Made by a program: the position numbers and the translations under genes. Shown here in pieces: positions 42,971 to 52,135 of a stretch of 64,000 bases of DNA; position 1 is the stretch's first letter, and each line of letters begins with the position of its first letter. The stretch comes from DATGJX01 sp963830545 (GTDB lineage Bacteria > Vulcanimicrobiota > Vulcanimicrobiia > Vulcanimicrobiales > Vulcanimicrobiaceae), in assembly GCA_963830545.1 (NCBI GenBank), contig CAWHMK010000001.1:620001-684000 (forward strand). The letters are read 5' to 3'. The notes beneath the pieces are model-generated. The model saw nothing but the letters and a program-made list of their open reading frames with translations. It had not been told where the DNA came from and searched no databases.

Positions 42971-43807
42971 ACGAACGGCCGCTGACGCTCGCGTATTCGC
43001 CGTGTCCCAACGACACGTACATCTTTTCCGCACTGACGAACGGATTGCTGGACGGCGCTCCCGCAGTTCGCGCGCAGCTCGAAGACATCGAGAACCTCAA
43101 TAACTCGGCGCTCAAGGGGGACTATCAACTCACGAAAGTGAGCTGACGGCGCGATTCCGCTGTTGACCGAGAACTACCGCATCTTGAGGGCAGGGGGCGC
43201 TCTCGGGCGCGGCTGCGGACCGCTCCTGGTCACCCGGCCGGGCGAAGGTACGTCCGTCGACGATTTTGCCGATCGGCTCATCGCCATCCCCGGCGAGCGT
43301 ACGACGGCGTTCATGCTGCTCCGGCTGGCTATGCGTAGGCGGCCGCAAACGCTCGCGCTGCGTTTCGATCGCATCGTCGAAGCGGTTGCGAACGGAACCG
43401 CCGACGCAGGCCTCATCATTCACGAATCGCGCTTTACGTACGAGGATTCAGGACTCGTGAACGTGATCGATTTGGGCGACTGGTGGGAGTCCCAGACCGG
43501 CATGCCGATTCCGCTCGGCGCTATTCTAGCGCGGCGCGATCTGGACGACGCGCAGGCGCGCAATCTCAACGGCGCGATCGTTCGCAGCCTACGTTTTGCC
43601 CGGGAGAACGAGTCCACAGTCATGAAGTACGTTCGCGAGCATGCTACCGAAATGCAGGATGACGTCATGCGCAAACACATCGAACTGTACGTGAATGAAT
43701 TCAGCGAGGACGTCGGCAAGGGAGGCATCGCGGCGGTGACGGAGCTCTTCACTCGCGCCCACGCAGCCCGCATCATTCCGGAAACGGCCCAGCCCGATTT
43801 TGTTTAA
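42967..43807 (+). CDS. mqnD: 1,4-dihydroxy-6-naphthoate synthase MqnD, one-base frameshift
   Basis: A periplasmic-binding-protein-fold enzyme of about 279 residues, acting after MqnB and MqnC in menaquinone synthesis. LAYSPCPNDTYIFSALTNG and NNSALKGDYQLTKVS lie in the first frame; a TGA follows at 43144. The next frame continues YGAIPLLTENYRILRAGGAL, GRGCGPLLVTR, ADAGLIIHESRFTYED and LGDWWESQTGMPIPLGAI. Removing the extra G at 43145 (AGCT-G-ACGG) restores KVSYGAIP. The whole family signature is kept, so a sequence error is likely. Confidence 0.9.
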
Positions 43808-45029
43808 GGGAGTTTTCATCGCGCTCGCGGTCGCGTCGTACCTCGCGTCGAACATTTCGCCGCTGCGCGCCGGAACGTTGCCGGCGGCGCACATCGTACT
43901 CGGCGACGAAGTGTTCCTGCACTCCGCATGGCACGATTTGGGAGGCCGCTGCGTCGGCATCATCACCAATCAAACGGGCGTTACTTCGCGGTTGGTCAAC
44001 ATCGTCGACGCGGTAAAAGCGAATCCGCATATCTGTTTGAAAGCAATTTACTCACCGGAGCACGGCCTGCGCGGAGATAGGCCCGCCGGCTCTTACGTCG
44101 CTTCGTATATCGACGAGCGTACCGGATTGCCAGTATACAGCCTTTACGGCCCGCAGAAGCACCCGACCGCACAGATGCTCGAGGGGGTCGACGTGCTGCT
44201 CTTCGATATTCAAGACGTCGGTGCGCGTCCGTACACGTTCGTATCGACGATGGCGTACGCGATGCAAGCCGCCAAAGAATACGGCAAAGAGATCTGGATT
44301 CTCGATCGCCCAAATCCCATAGGCGGCGAAATGGTCGAGGGTCCGGTCCTCGATCCGCGTTTCAAGTCATTCATCGGGCTCTACCCGATAGCGATGCGTC
44401 ACGGCATGACGATCGGCGAACTCGCCGAGATGTTCAACACGCAATTCGGCATCGGAGCCAAACTTCGCGTCATCAAAATGCAGGGCTGGCACCGGAGCAT
44501 GTTGTGGCCGGACACCGGATTGCAATGGGTGCAAACCTCACCGAATATCCCGGAGTGGAGCACCGCGGTCGTTTACCCGTGCACGGGTTTGATCGACAGC
44601 TTCGGGCTCAACGGCGGCGTCGGGACGACAAGACCGTTCAAGTACATCGGCGCAGTCGGCATGGATGCGTACCGCCTTGCTGCCGTGCTTAACGAGCGAG
44701 ACGTTCCGGGCGTATACTTTCGTCCGGCCTATTGGTCGCCGTTCTTCGGTGGGCTCAAAGAAAAACAAATCTCCGGCGTCGAGCTCGACGTGTTCGACCC
44801 GCGCGTCTTTCCTGCAGTCCAAACCGCCGTCGAAGTTCTCACCGCCGCCCGCGACGTCGATCCGGCCATCATGCAATACGGCGGCCGCGAACAGGAGATC
44901 GATTGGGGCACCGACTCGATGTGGAAAGACCTGCGCGACGGAATGGGTGCCGATCAGATCGAAGAGCAGTGGCAGCCCGCGCTGCAGCGGTTCAAAGCGA
45001 TGCGCGCAAAATATTTGCTGTACGACTAG
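43800..45029 (+). CDS. NamZ-like (DUF1343) exo-beta-N-acetylmuramidase, exported
   Basis: A 409-residue DUF1343 protein; the founding member, NamZ, removes N-acetylmuramic acid from peptidoglycan ends. FIALAVASYLASNISPLRA is a signal peptide. Motifs: VGIITNQTGVTS, IYSPEHGLRGDRPAGSY, VDVLLFDIQDVGARPYTFV, WILDRPNPIGGEMVEGPVL and GLIDSFGLNGGVGTTRPF. TTG 43800 overlaps the mqnD end by eight bases. It likely works on the cell wall outside the membrane in murein recycling; linkage to que and mqn genes is unexplained. Confidence 0.88.
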   Translation: MFKGVFIALAVASYLASNISPLRAGTLPAAHIVLGDEVFLHSAWHDLGGRCVGIITNQTGVTSRLVNIVDAVKANPHICLKAIYSPEHGLRGDRPAGSYVASYIDERTGLPVYSLYGPQKHPTAQMLEGVDVLLFDIQDVGARPYTFVSTMAYAMQAAKEYGKEIWILDRPNPIGGEMVEGPVLDPRFKSFIGLYPIAMRHGMTIGELAEMFNTQFGIGAKLRVIKMQGWHRSMLWPDTGLQWVQTSPNIPEWSTAVVYPCTGLIDSFGLNGGVGTTRPFKYIGAVGMDAYRLAAVLNERDVPGVYFRPAYWSPFFGGLKEKQISGVELDVFDPRVFPAVQTAVEVLTAARDVDPAIMQYGGREQEIDWGTDSMWKDLRDGMGADQIEEQWQPALQRFKAMRAKYLLYD

Positions 45030-45042
45030 TTTCACGATTGCG

Positions 45043-45085
45043 ATCGTGAGCTCGCCGAAGGCGTGTCGTCCGACACGCTCACGAT
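45043..45085. terminator. Bidirectional hairpin between namZ-like and PilZ genes
   Basis: ATCGTGAGC (45043-45051) pairs with GCTCACGAT (45077-45085), and inside it CGTGTCG pairs with CGACACG. It lies between two convergent stops. Its outer arm resembles the REP-like units at 32.5 kb. It has no T tract, so terminator function is inferred from position. Confidence 0.5.
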
Positions 45086-45098
45086 GACGAAATATGCG

Positions 45099-45611
45099 CT
45101 AGTCCAAATCGCCTCTGCGAGTGCGCAGGTAGTTGACCTGCCACAAGTGGATGAAGCGCTGCAGCTCTTCCTCGGTGCGCGCCGGTATGTCGACGAATGC
45201 CACTCCGTGCGCGAACTTGTGACGTTCCACGCTGAAGAAACTGGCAAGAACTTTTGCGCGCACGCTCATCGGCGCGAAGGCCGGCGGCTGCACTTTTACC
45301 GACTCCGGGCGCAACCCGAACGGGCTTTGCTCGTAGACCTCCTTCTCGACGACCATAGTCGCCAAGAACTCGTCCGGCAGGTGAAACTCCAAGAGCAGCA
45401 CGGAGTCCTTGAGAAAATCTTCATCACACGAGAGACGCAGGCCGCCCGCACTGAGATCGTTGGCTTTGGCGCTGCGCAGGCCGTCACGTCCTTGCAGCGT
45501 GTACTGCACGTCGAACTCGACCGGCATCCGAAATGCCGCGCGTTTCTGTGCCGTGCTCGGAACGGCCGGACGAGGCCGGGGCTCCGATTTCTTCTTCTTC
45601 TTAAAGAACAC
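45099..45611 (-). CDS. PilZ-domain protein, putative c-di-GMP receptor
   Basis: A 170-residue protein with a Lys-rich start (FFKKKKKSEP) followed by a PilZ-type domain: KRAAFRMPVEFDVQY supplies the R-x4-R-like arginine motif and ANDLSAGGLRLSCDED the D-x-S-x2-G motif used to bind cyclic di-GMP. EFHLPDEFLATMVVEKEV and KFAHGVAFVDIPARTEEEL fill the barrel. The arginine spacing is one off the classical RxxxR, so binding should be tested. Possible targets, motility or exopolysaccharide, are not visible nearby. Confidence 0.75.
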   Translation of the reverse strand: MFFKKKKKSEPRPRPAVPSTAQKRAAFRMPVEFDVQYTLQGRDGLRSAKANDLSAGGLRLSCDEDFLKDSVLLLEFHLPDEFLATMVVEKEVYEQSPFGLRPESVKVQPPAFAPMSVRAKVLASFFSVERHKFAHGVAFVDIPARTEEELQRFIHLWQVNYLRTRRGDLD

Positions 45612-45664
45612 CGCGGCGAAGGCCTTAAGAGGCGCGGGCGGCAGTTCCTTCTAAACACATCACG

Positions 45665-47045
45665 ATGCTAGTTCAGCGGCTCGTCGAAGCGCTCGGCGCC
45701 GACGCGGTGAAAACGCAGCCTGAAGATCTTTCGGTCTACGCATTCGACGCATATTCGCAAGGACGCGAGCCTAAGGCCGTCGTTCTTCCGGCCTCGACGA
45801 TCGACGTGTCCGCTGCGGTCAGAATCGCCAACGAATTCGGCGAGCCGATCGTCGCGCGGGGCGCGGGCACCGGGTTGTGCGGTGGAGCGATTCCCGCGCA
45901 GGGCGGCATCGTGTTCGCTTTTTCGCGAATGAACCGCATTCTCGAATTGGACGCGCGAAACCGCCGCGCGCACGTACAGCCGGGCCTGGTGAATCTTCAG
46001 CTTTCCAATCAAACCGCTCATGCTGGATTGTTCTACGCACCCGATCCGTCGTCACAGAAGGCATCGACGATCGGCGGAAATATCGGCACGAATGCCGGCG
46101 GTCCCCACTGTTTGTCCTACGGCACGACCGTCAATCACGTCCTCGGCCTCGAGATCGTCGATGAAAACGGGGACGTGCTTCATACGTCCGTCGAAGATAC
46201 CGGTTACGACCTGACCGGCGCGCTGGTCGGCAGCGAAGGTACGCTCGGCATCGTCTGTTCGGCGTGGGTACGCCTGTTGCGTCAGCCGGAAGCCGTGCGG
46301 GTCTGGCTCGCCGGTTTTCCAGACGTCGAAACCGCTTCGGCGGCGGTGTCGGCAATCATCGGCGCAGGGATCGTGCCGACAGCGCTCGAGATGATGGATC
46401 GCCTCGCGCTCGAGATCGTCGAGTCTGCATTTCACGCCGGCTATCCAACCGACGCGGGCGCCGTGCTGCTGGTAGAAAGCGCCGGCTTCGAAGACGACCT
46501 GCGCGCGTACGAACGCGAAATCGAGCGCATCGTGCGCGACGCGAGTGCGACGTCGTGGCGATCCGCGCGCTCGCAAGCGGAACGCGACGCTCTGTGGGCG
46601 GGCCGCAAAGGCGCGCTCGGCGCGACCGGCCGCGTTGCACCGAATTATTATATTCAAGACGTCGTCGTACCGCGCACCAAACTCCCGCAGGCATTGAACG
46701 CCGTGGAGAAAGCGTGCGATTCCCGCGGAATCCGGGTTGCAAACGTCTTTCATGCCGGTGACGGAAATCTCCATCCGCTGCTGATGTACGATCGCAGCGA
46801 CTCCAAGCAAGTCGGTGCGGTCATCGACGCCGGCAACGACATTTTGCAGAGCTGCCGTCGACCTCGGCGGCACGATTAGCGGCGAGCACGGCATCGGGTA
46901 CGAAAAACGCGGAACCCTCACGCGGATTTTTTCGACGGACGATTTGGCCACGATGGCGCGAGTGCGTGACGTCTTCGATCCGCGCCGCGTGCTCAACCCG
47001 GAAAAGATCTTTCCCGCCGGCGTCGGATGCGCCGAGGTGCGATGA
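45665..47045 (+). CDS. glcD: Glycolate oxidase FAD-binding subunit GlcD, one-base frameshift
   Basis: A FAD_binding_4/GlcD oxidase of about 459 residues. Motifs: PIVARGAGTGLCGGAIPAQG, PDPSSQKASTIGGNIGTNAG, YGTTVNHVLGLEIVDENG, LVGSEGTLGIV, and the C-terminal NVFHAGDGNLHPLLMYD. The end (VDLGGTISGEHGIGYEKRG) is in the next frame; the shift lies at about 46847-46852 (GCAGAGCTGCC), where removing one base gives ILRAAVDLGG or ILQAAVDLGG. Oxidises glycolate or D-lactate with GlcE, and normally the Fe-S subunit GlcF, which is missing here. Confidence 0.88.
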
Positions 47046-48235
47046 CCCTCGACGACCTTCGCAGTGCGCTCGCTCGAGCCAATCGCGATGGAGTAAGCGT
47101 TGAAATTCGCGGCGGCGACACGCTTCGCGGTTTCGGCGCGTCCGTCACGTCCCCCGGAATGAGCGTAACGACGACAGCGCTGCGCACGCTGCTCGCGCAC
47201 GAATACCACGATCTCACGTGCTCGACGCAGAGCGGTATACGCGTCGCGGAATTCGGCGATTTGCTCGCCAAACAAGGGCAGTTCGTTCCAATAGACGTTC
47301 CGCTCCGGCGTAAAGCGACCGTAGGCGGCGCGCTGGCGGCGGGTTGGCTCGGCCCACGACGCCATTTCTACGGACGCGCGCGCGATCTGGTCATCGGCTC
47401 GCAGGTTATCCTTGCCGATGGGACGCTCGCAAACGCGGGCGGAATGGTCGTCAAAAACGTCAGCGGATACGACATGAGCAAGCTCTACATCGGCTCGTTC
47501 GGCACGCTCGGCGTTATCACGCAGCTGAATTTCAAAACGCTGGCCTTGCCTGGGCGCAGGCGATTGCTCATTGCCAAACTTCCCGAAGGTACTCGCGTAC
47601 GTGCCGCTGCGCAGGTTTCCGCATCGCCGGTAACGCCCGCTGCTGCATTCTGCGTCGAAGGATTTCGAAAGAGCATCGAGGGCGAGGATGGTATCGACGG
47701 GCGCATGATCGTGCTGCTGGAGGGATCGGATTCACTCGTCGATCGCGCAACGCGCGACCTTCGTTCGGCGCTGGGACGCGCCGGCGTTCCGGAAACAATT
47801 ATCGTGGACACCGGCGCAGGAGAATCGTTCGAACGTATTCTCGATGCCTGCGTCGCGAATTTGGGCGAAAGGTCGATTACGTATCGAGACTTGGGGCTGC
47901 CCGCGGATGCGATCGAGCGCGGCACGACGCTGCGCGATGCCGCGCACCGCTGCGAACTGTTTACCGACGTCCTGATCGACGTCATGAACGGCGACGTGTT
48001 CTTGCGGATGAGCGAACGCGACAGCCGCGCTTTCGCGGAGAAAATCGAGCGGGGCGACGACGCCATTCGCGCACTCAGCCCGCGCAGCGTCATAGCGGCC
48101 GGAGAATCTTCCATTCGCGAATCGCTGAGCGCGTGGGGAGCAGATCCGCCGGGAATCGCAAAGATGCGCGCGCTCAAGGCGCGGTTCGATCCGAACGGCA
48201 CGCTCAATCGCGGCCGCTTCGCTGGCGGTATTTAG
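47042..48235 (+). CDS. glcE: Glycolate oxidase FAD-binding subunit GlcE
   Basis: A 397-residue FAD_binding_4 protein, the shorter partner of GlcD: VEIRGGDTLRGFGASV, LAKQGQFVPIDVPLRRKATV, GGALAAGWLGPRRHFYG, ARDLVIGSQVILADG and KNVSGYDMSKLYIGSFGTLG. ATG 47042 overlaps the glcD stop by four bases. In glc operons GlcF follows; here a terpene-synthase-like gene follows instead. Confidence 0.88.
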   Translation: MTLDDLRSALARANRDGVSVEIRGGDTLRGFGASVTSPGMSVTTTALRTLLAHEYHDLTCSTQSGIRVAEFGDLLAKQGQFVPIDVPLRRKATVGGALAAGWLGPRRHFYGRARDLVIGSQVILADGTLANAGGMVVKNVSGYDMSKLYIGSFGTLGVITQLNFKTLALPGRRRLLIAKLPEGTRVRAAAQVSASPVTPAAAFCVEGFRKSIEGEDGIDGRMIVLLEGSDSLVDRATRDLRSALGRAGVPETIIVDTGAGESFERILDACVANLGERSITYRDLGLPADAIERGTTLRDAAHRCELFTDVLIDVMNGDVFLRMSERDSRAFAEKIERGDDAIRALSPRSVIAAGESSIRESLSAWGADPPGIAKMRALKARFDPNGTLNRGRFAGGI

Positions 48236-48240
48236 GCGCA

Positions 48241-49314
48241 TTGGATCCGCTGCAGCGCGAGATAGGGTGGGCCGTCAACCGCGTCCTGTTCAGTCCAAAG
48301 AGACTCGGTTTTTTACTGCGCGGCGGAATGGACGACGCTCTGGAATTGCGCCGGTTTCTCGTGCACGTCGTGCCGCGCGCGCGCAGTGCCTTACGCCGCC
48401 TGGAACACTTGGCGGAGCGGATTCCGGATAGAGAACTGCGGGCGCAAGCGCAGTTCGGTCTGCACGCGAAGTCGTACCACGTCGCCGGAGCGTGCATCCT
48501 TTCGACGTTGCTTCCGAGCGGCGCGCGCGAGCATTATGTGGAGATCGTCGCGCCGCTGGAAGCAATCTACGACTTTTTGGATGGGTTGTGCGATAGACAT
48601 CCGCTCACGACGCCGCAGGCGTTCCGGCAACTGCATTACGCCCTCGCCGACGCGCTCGATCCCTCGCGGCCACTTCGCGACTATTACGCCTACGGGCCGC
48701 CCGGAGACGACGGTGACTATCTCACGGCGCTCGTGCGCCGCGTTCGGCGCGCGCTTTCACGCCTGGCCGATCACGAGCGGCTGGTTCCGCATTTTGCACA
48801 AGCAGCCGCGCTTTACGCCGATACGCAAACGTTCAAACACTTACCACCCGATCGGCGCGAACGTGCCTGCATCGAATGGCACGAGCGCGAAGGCGCGCGC
48901 TGCGGCGATCTTTCCTGGTGGGAATTCGGCGCGGCGGCCGGCTCGCAATTTCAAGTGTACGGCCCTCTGTACGCCGCGTTTTGCAGCCGTTTCGACCTCG
49001 CGGCAGCCACCCACGACGCGTATTTTCCGGCGTTTTCGGCGCTGCACGTGCTGCTCGACTCGTTCATCGACCAGCAGGAAGACCGCGAGCACGGCGAGCT
49101 CAATTGGTTCACGTACTACCGGGATTTCTCCGCATTCCGCAACCGCGCGCGCGAACTCGCCCGCCGCGCTCGAACCGGCTTTTCCCGGCTGTCGATGCCA
49201 CGCGCGCACACGTTCGCGCTGAGAATCATGGCGCTCTTCTATTTAACGCATCCGAAAGTCTACGAACAGCATCTCGACTACGAAGCGACGGCGCTGCTGG
49301 AGGCGCTGGCGTAG
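48241..49314 (+). CDS. DUF2600 (YtpB-like) terpene synthase family protein
   Basis: A 357-residue all-helical protein of the DUF2600 family, whose Bacillus member YtpB makes tetraprenyl-beta-curcumene. KSYHVAGACILSTLLPSG, AIYDFLDGLCDRHPLTT with an Asp-rich metal motif, GDLSWWEFGAAAGSQFQVY and LDSFIDQQEDREHGELNW, the second Asp/Glu-rich motif, are kept. It should bind an isoprenyl diphosphate; product unknown. TTG 48241 follows AGG by six bases, five bases after the glcE stop. Its end overlaps the convergent MFS gene by 37 bases. Confidence 0.8.
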   Translation: MDPLQREIGWAVNRVLFSPKRLGFLLRGGMDDALELRRFLVHVVPRARSALRRLEHLAERIPDRELRAQAQFGLHAKSYHVAGACILSTLLPSGAREHYVEIVAPLEAIYDFLDGLCDRHPLTTPQAFRQLHYALADALDPSRPLRDYYAYGPPGDDGDYLTALVRRVRRALSRLADHERLVPHFAQAAALYADTQTFKHLPPDRRERACIEWHEREGARCGDLSWWEFGAAAGSQFQVYGPLYAAFCSRFDLAAATHDAYFPAFSALHVLLDSFIDQQEDREHGELNWFTYYRDFSAFRNRARELARRARTGFSRLSMPRAHTFALRIMALFYLTHPKVYEQHLDYEATALLEALA

Positions 49315-50483
49315 CGCGCATTTCCGAGCCGGCGTCCGGCTAGCCAGAACGCTGCGGCACATGCAATCGGCAACGCACTGACGTCGAACAGCGCGCCCGT
49401 CGCGCCGATGCGCGCAACGCCGAAGCCAACCGCGGTAACGAGTGCCGATCCGGCGCCGAATGCCACACCGTTCATCAAACCCAGCGCCATCCCGAGATTG
49501 CGCGGCAGCATGCGCTGAACGATCGCTACGCTCGGCGCGCTTTGCACGTTCAGGAGCGCGCCCGCAACGAGCAGCGAAGCCGTGCCAAGCATACCGCCGA
49601 ATGCGAAAAATCCGTACAACACCGGTGCGCTGAGCAGCAAACTCGTAGCGGCAATCGGCACGGCTCCGTACCGGTCGCCGAGCCAGCCGCCGGCATACAA
49701 CCCGACGACGCCGACGGCTAGAAAGAGCGTGACGATCTCGCCCGCTTGAGCGATCGATCCGCCGCGCGATACGATCAAGTTCGGAAGATACGTCATGAAC
49801 GAGGCGCCGACCAAATATTTGAGCGCCGTTCCTCCGACGAGCAGCGCGACGCCCGTGCGATCGACGTGCGCCGATTCGCCGCCGAGCGAAGCTCGATGCT
49901 CCGCTTGCGCGCGCTGGGCGTACGCGTCGATTCCGCGCATCAGCAAAAACAAAATCACGATGCTTGCAATTCCGGGGAGAATCATCCAAATCGAACCCCG
50001 CGGGCCGTGCGCCTGCAGCAGCCGCGCTATCACGACAGGCCCGAACGCATATCCCATCGCGCCGCCGATTTGAAAGAACGAGATCCCGCCCGACTTGCGG
50101 CTTCCGCTCAAGAGCGCAGCGTATTTCCCGGCCTCGGGGTGCATCACCGCCGAACCGATGCCGCCGGCGACCACGAGCAGGCAGAGCACGACGACGCCCG
50201 GTGAAAGCCCAATGAGGGCGACGGCACACGCCGTAACGCCGACGGACACCGGCAAGAACCACCAGCGTCCCGCGCGATCGGAATACGCGCCGAACAACGG
50301 CTGAACCACCGAACTGGTCAGATACCAAAGAAAGCCGATCGCGCCTTGATACAACGGCGAAAGACGATGCGCGCTGACGATCGTAAAGATCAGCAGCGGC
50401 ACCATCCCCGAGTAAAAATCGCTCGCCCCGTGCGCGAACCCCATTGCCAGGAGTCCGCGCAGCTGGGACTTCGAAAAGCGCAT
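49278..50483 (-). CDS. MFS transporter, fosmidomycin-resistance-like group
   Basis: A 401-residue carrier with twelve hydrophobic segments. The start (LRGLLAMGFAHGASDFYSGM) and GFLWYLTSSVVQPLFGAYSD, RAGRWWFLPVSVG, AVMHPEAGKYAALLSGSRK and ISFFQIGGAMGYAFGPV match the Fsr-type branch of the major facilitator superfamily. Substrate unknown; drug or small-acid efflux is typical. Confidence 0.85.
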   Translation of the reverse strand: MRFSKSQLRGLLAMGFAHGASDFYSGMVPLLIFTIVSAHRLSPLYQGAIGFLWYLTSSVVQPLFGAYSDRAGRWWFLPVSVGVTACAVALIGLSPGVVVLCLLVVAGGIGSAVMHPEAGKYAALLSGSRKSGGISFFQIGGAMGYAFGPVVIARLLQAHGPRGSIWMILPGIASIVILFLLMRGIDAYAQRAQAEHRASLGGESAHVDRTGVALLVGGTALKYLVGASFMTYLPNLIVSRGGSIAQAGEIVTLFLAVGVVGLYAGGWLGDRYGAVPIAATSLLLSAPVLYGFFAFGGMLGTASLLVAGALLNVQSAPSVAIVQRMLPRNLGMALGLMNGVAFGAGSALVTAVGFGVARIGATGALFDVSALPIACAAAFWLAGRRLGNARYASASSSAVAS

Positions 50484-50491
50484 ACGCCGTG

Positions 50492-51727
50492 TTACCGGCG
50501 CGCCTGCAGCATCTCCTGGCCCGCACGGCCGTAGCGCGAGACTTCGCCCTGCGTGAAAATGCCCGGACGCAGAAACGACTTCACGAAGTTGTCTTCGTGC
50601 TTCGCCATGAGTTGGTAATACTTTGGCGCGTCGTCCAGCGTGCCCGTGTGAGTGACGATGAACGACGGGTCGATTTCACCGCGCCGGATGCGTTCGAGCA
50701 ATGGGCGCATGTAGCGATGGGTATGCGTTTGCCCCGTGCGCAGTTGCAAGCCTTTCTCGAAGATGCTTCCGAAAGGAATCTTGTCGATGAATCCGCCGTA
50801 CACACCGGGAACCGAAAGCGTGCCGCCTTTTCCGCAAGCGTGAATCGCCGATCGCAGCACGTGCGCGCGATCCATTTCCAAGCGCACGGCTTGCTTCGCC
50901 TTGTCGAGTACCGCGTCGGGCGTGCGCCCGTGCGCTTCCATACCGACGCAGTCGATGCAGGCGTCCGGACCGCGTCCGCCGGTCATTTGGAAAAGCGCCT
51001 CCAAGACGTTCTCCTCGTCGAACTGAATCGTTCGAGCGCCGCCTTGGCGCGCCATCTCCAACCGCTCGGGAATGCGGTCGATCGCGATGACGTCTTCCGC
51101 GCCGAGCAGATACGCGCTGCGAATCGCAAACTGGCCGACGGGTCCGCAACCCCAAACGGCGACGACGTCGCCGCGTTTGATATCGCAGTTTTCCGCCGCC
51201 ATATACCCGGTTGGAAAAATATCGGTCAAAAAAAGCGCGCGTTCGTCGTCGACCTCGTCCGGAATGACGACGCACCCGACGTCTGCGAATGGAACGCGCA
51301 CGTATTCCGCTTGGCCTCCCGAGTAACCGCCGAACAGATGCGAATACCCGAACAAACCCGCGGCCGAATAGCCGTACAGACGCTCGGCCATCTCCGCGTT
51401 CGGATTCGAATTGTCGCAAAGAGCCCACTGCTCGCGCATACACGGCTCGCACGATCCGCACGCGATGTTGAACGGAACCGCAACGCGATCTCCCTGACGC
51501 ACGGTGCGCACTCCGGAGCCTACCTGCTCGATGACGCCCATGAATTCGTGCCCCATGATGTCGCCGGGCTTCATCGTCGGCATGTAGCCGTTGTAGAGAT
51601 GCAAATCGGAACCGCAAATGGCGGTAGCCGTTACGCGCAAAATCGCATCTTGTGGATTGACGATTTCCGGGTCGCGCACACGGTCGACCCGAACGTCGTG
51701 CGTGCCGTGCCAAACGACTGCTTTCAT
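50492..51727 (-). CDS. Zinc-dependent alcohol dehydrogenase, formaldehyde-dehydrogenase-like
   Basis: A 411-residue medium-chain dehydrogenase. Catalytic zinc ligands are in ATAICGSDLHLY and GHEFMGVIEQVG; the structural zinc loop is IACGSCEPCMREQWALCDN; the NAD fold is VVAVWGCGPVGQFAIRSA. TYMPTMKPGDIMGHE-like spacing and HTHRYMRPLLERIRRGEIDP match the glutathione-independent formaldehyde/threonine-type dehydrogenase group. ATG 51727; overlaps the upstream small membrane gene by four bases. Substrate not certain. Confidence 0.88.
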   Translation of the reverse strand: MKAVVWHGTHDVRVDRVRDPEIVNPQDAILRVTATAICGSDLHLYNGYMPTMKPGDIMGHEFMGVIEQVGSGVRTVRQGDRVAVPFNIACGSCEPCMREQWALCDNSNPNAEMAERLYGYSAAGLFGYSHLFGGYSGGQAEYVRVPFADVGCVVIPDEVDDERALFLTDIFPTGYMAAENCDIKRGDVVAVWGCGPVGQFAIRSAYLLGAEDVIAIDRIPERLEMARQGGARTIQFDEENVLEALFQMTGGRGPDACIDCVGMEAHGRTPDAVLDKAKQAVRLEMDRAHVLRSAIHACGKGGTLSVPGVYGGFIDKIPFGSIFEKGLQLRTGQTHTHRYMRPLLERIRRGEIDPSFIVTHTGTLDDAPKYYQLMAKHEDNFVKSFLRPGIFTQGEVSRYGRAGQEMLQARR

Positions 51728-52098
51728 GCGGCATACCGCCTTCCGGTTGGAATTTCGCCGGCTTCGAGCAGCGCTTTCGCGCGCCGCAGTACGTCTTTGA
51801 CTTCGTATTTTCTTAGGCCGCGCATCGCGAGATGCACTTCGACGCCGCGACCCGGAGGTGCGTTTCGCACCTCCAGGCGTTCGATCAAAGCGAGGCGGCG
51901 CTTTGAGCCCAAAGCCAGGAGCATGCTTTCGCGCGCCTCGATGAACGTTTCCACGCGATCGCGCGGCACGGCAATCGTGACGGCTTGCGTAATAGGTTTG
52001 CGCGTTCGCGCTCGCCTGCCGCGCGTCAAGTAAGTGAGCGTAAGACCGATCGCCGAACCGGCAGCGAACAGCGAGAATGAAGTGTTTCGCTGATTCAT
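51724..52098 (-). CDS. Small membrane-associated hypothetical protein, 124 aa
   Basis: MNQRNTSFSLFAAGSAIGL begins one hydrophobic segment, then a basic stretch (TRGRRARTRK) and a soluble domain (VPRDRVETFIEARESMLLAL, GVEVHLAMRGLRKYEVKDVL). No family recognised. It precedes and overlaps the alcohol dehydrogenase gene, and is divergent from the SDR gene at 52136. Confidence 0.55.
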   Translation of the reverse strand: MNQRNTSFSLFAAGSAIGLTLTYLTRGRRARTRKPITQAVTIAVPRDRVETFIEARESMLLALGSKRRLALIERLEVRNAPPGRGVEVHLAMRGLRKYEVKDVLRRAKALLEAGEIPTGRRYAA

Positions 52099-52135
52099 GA
52101 GCCAAGTTTTCCCGGTGCATGGGTAGACGAATCGC

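Noticed and set aside
43144..43146. UGA in mqnD as a second selenocysteine codon
   Set aside because: Reading through gives nonsense (RRDSAVDRE) while a one-base deletion restores the family sequence, so it is a frameshift, not recoding.
50444..52033. Long plus-strand frame opposite the alcohol dehydrogenase
   Set aside because: The minus-strand protein has all zinc and NAD motifs; the plus-strand translation is Arg-rich noise.
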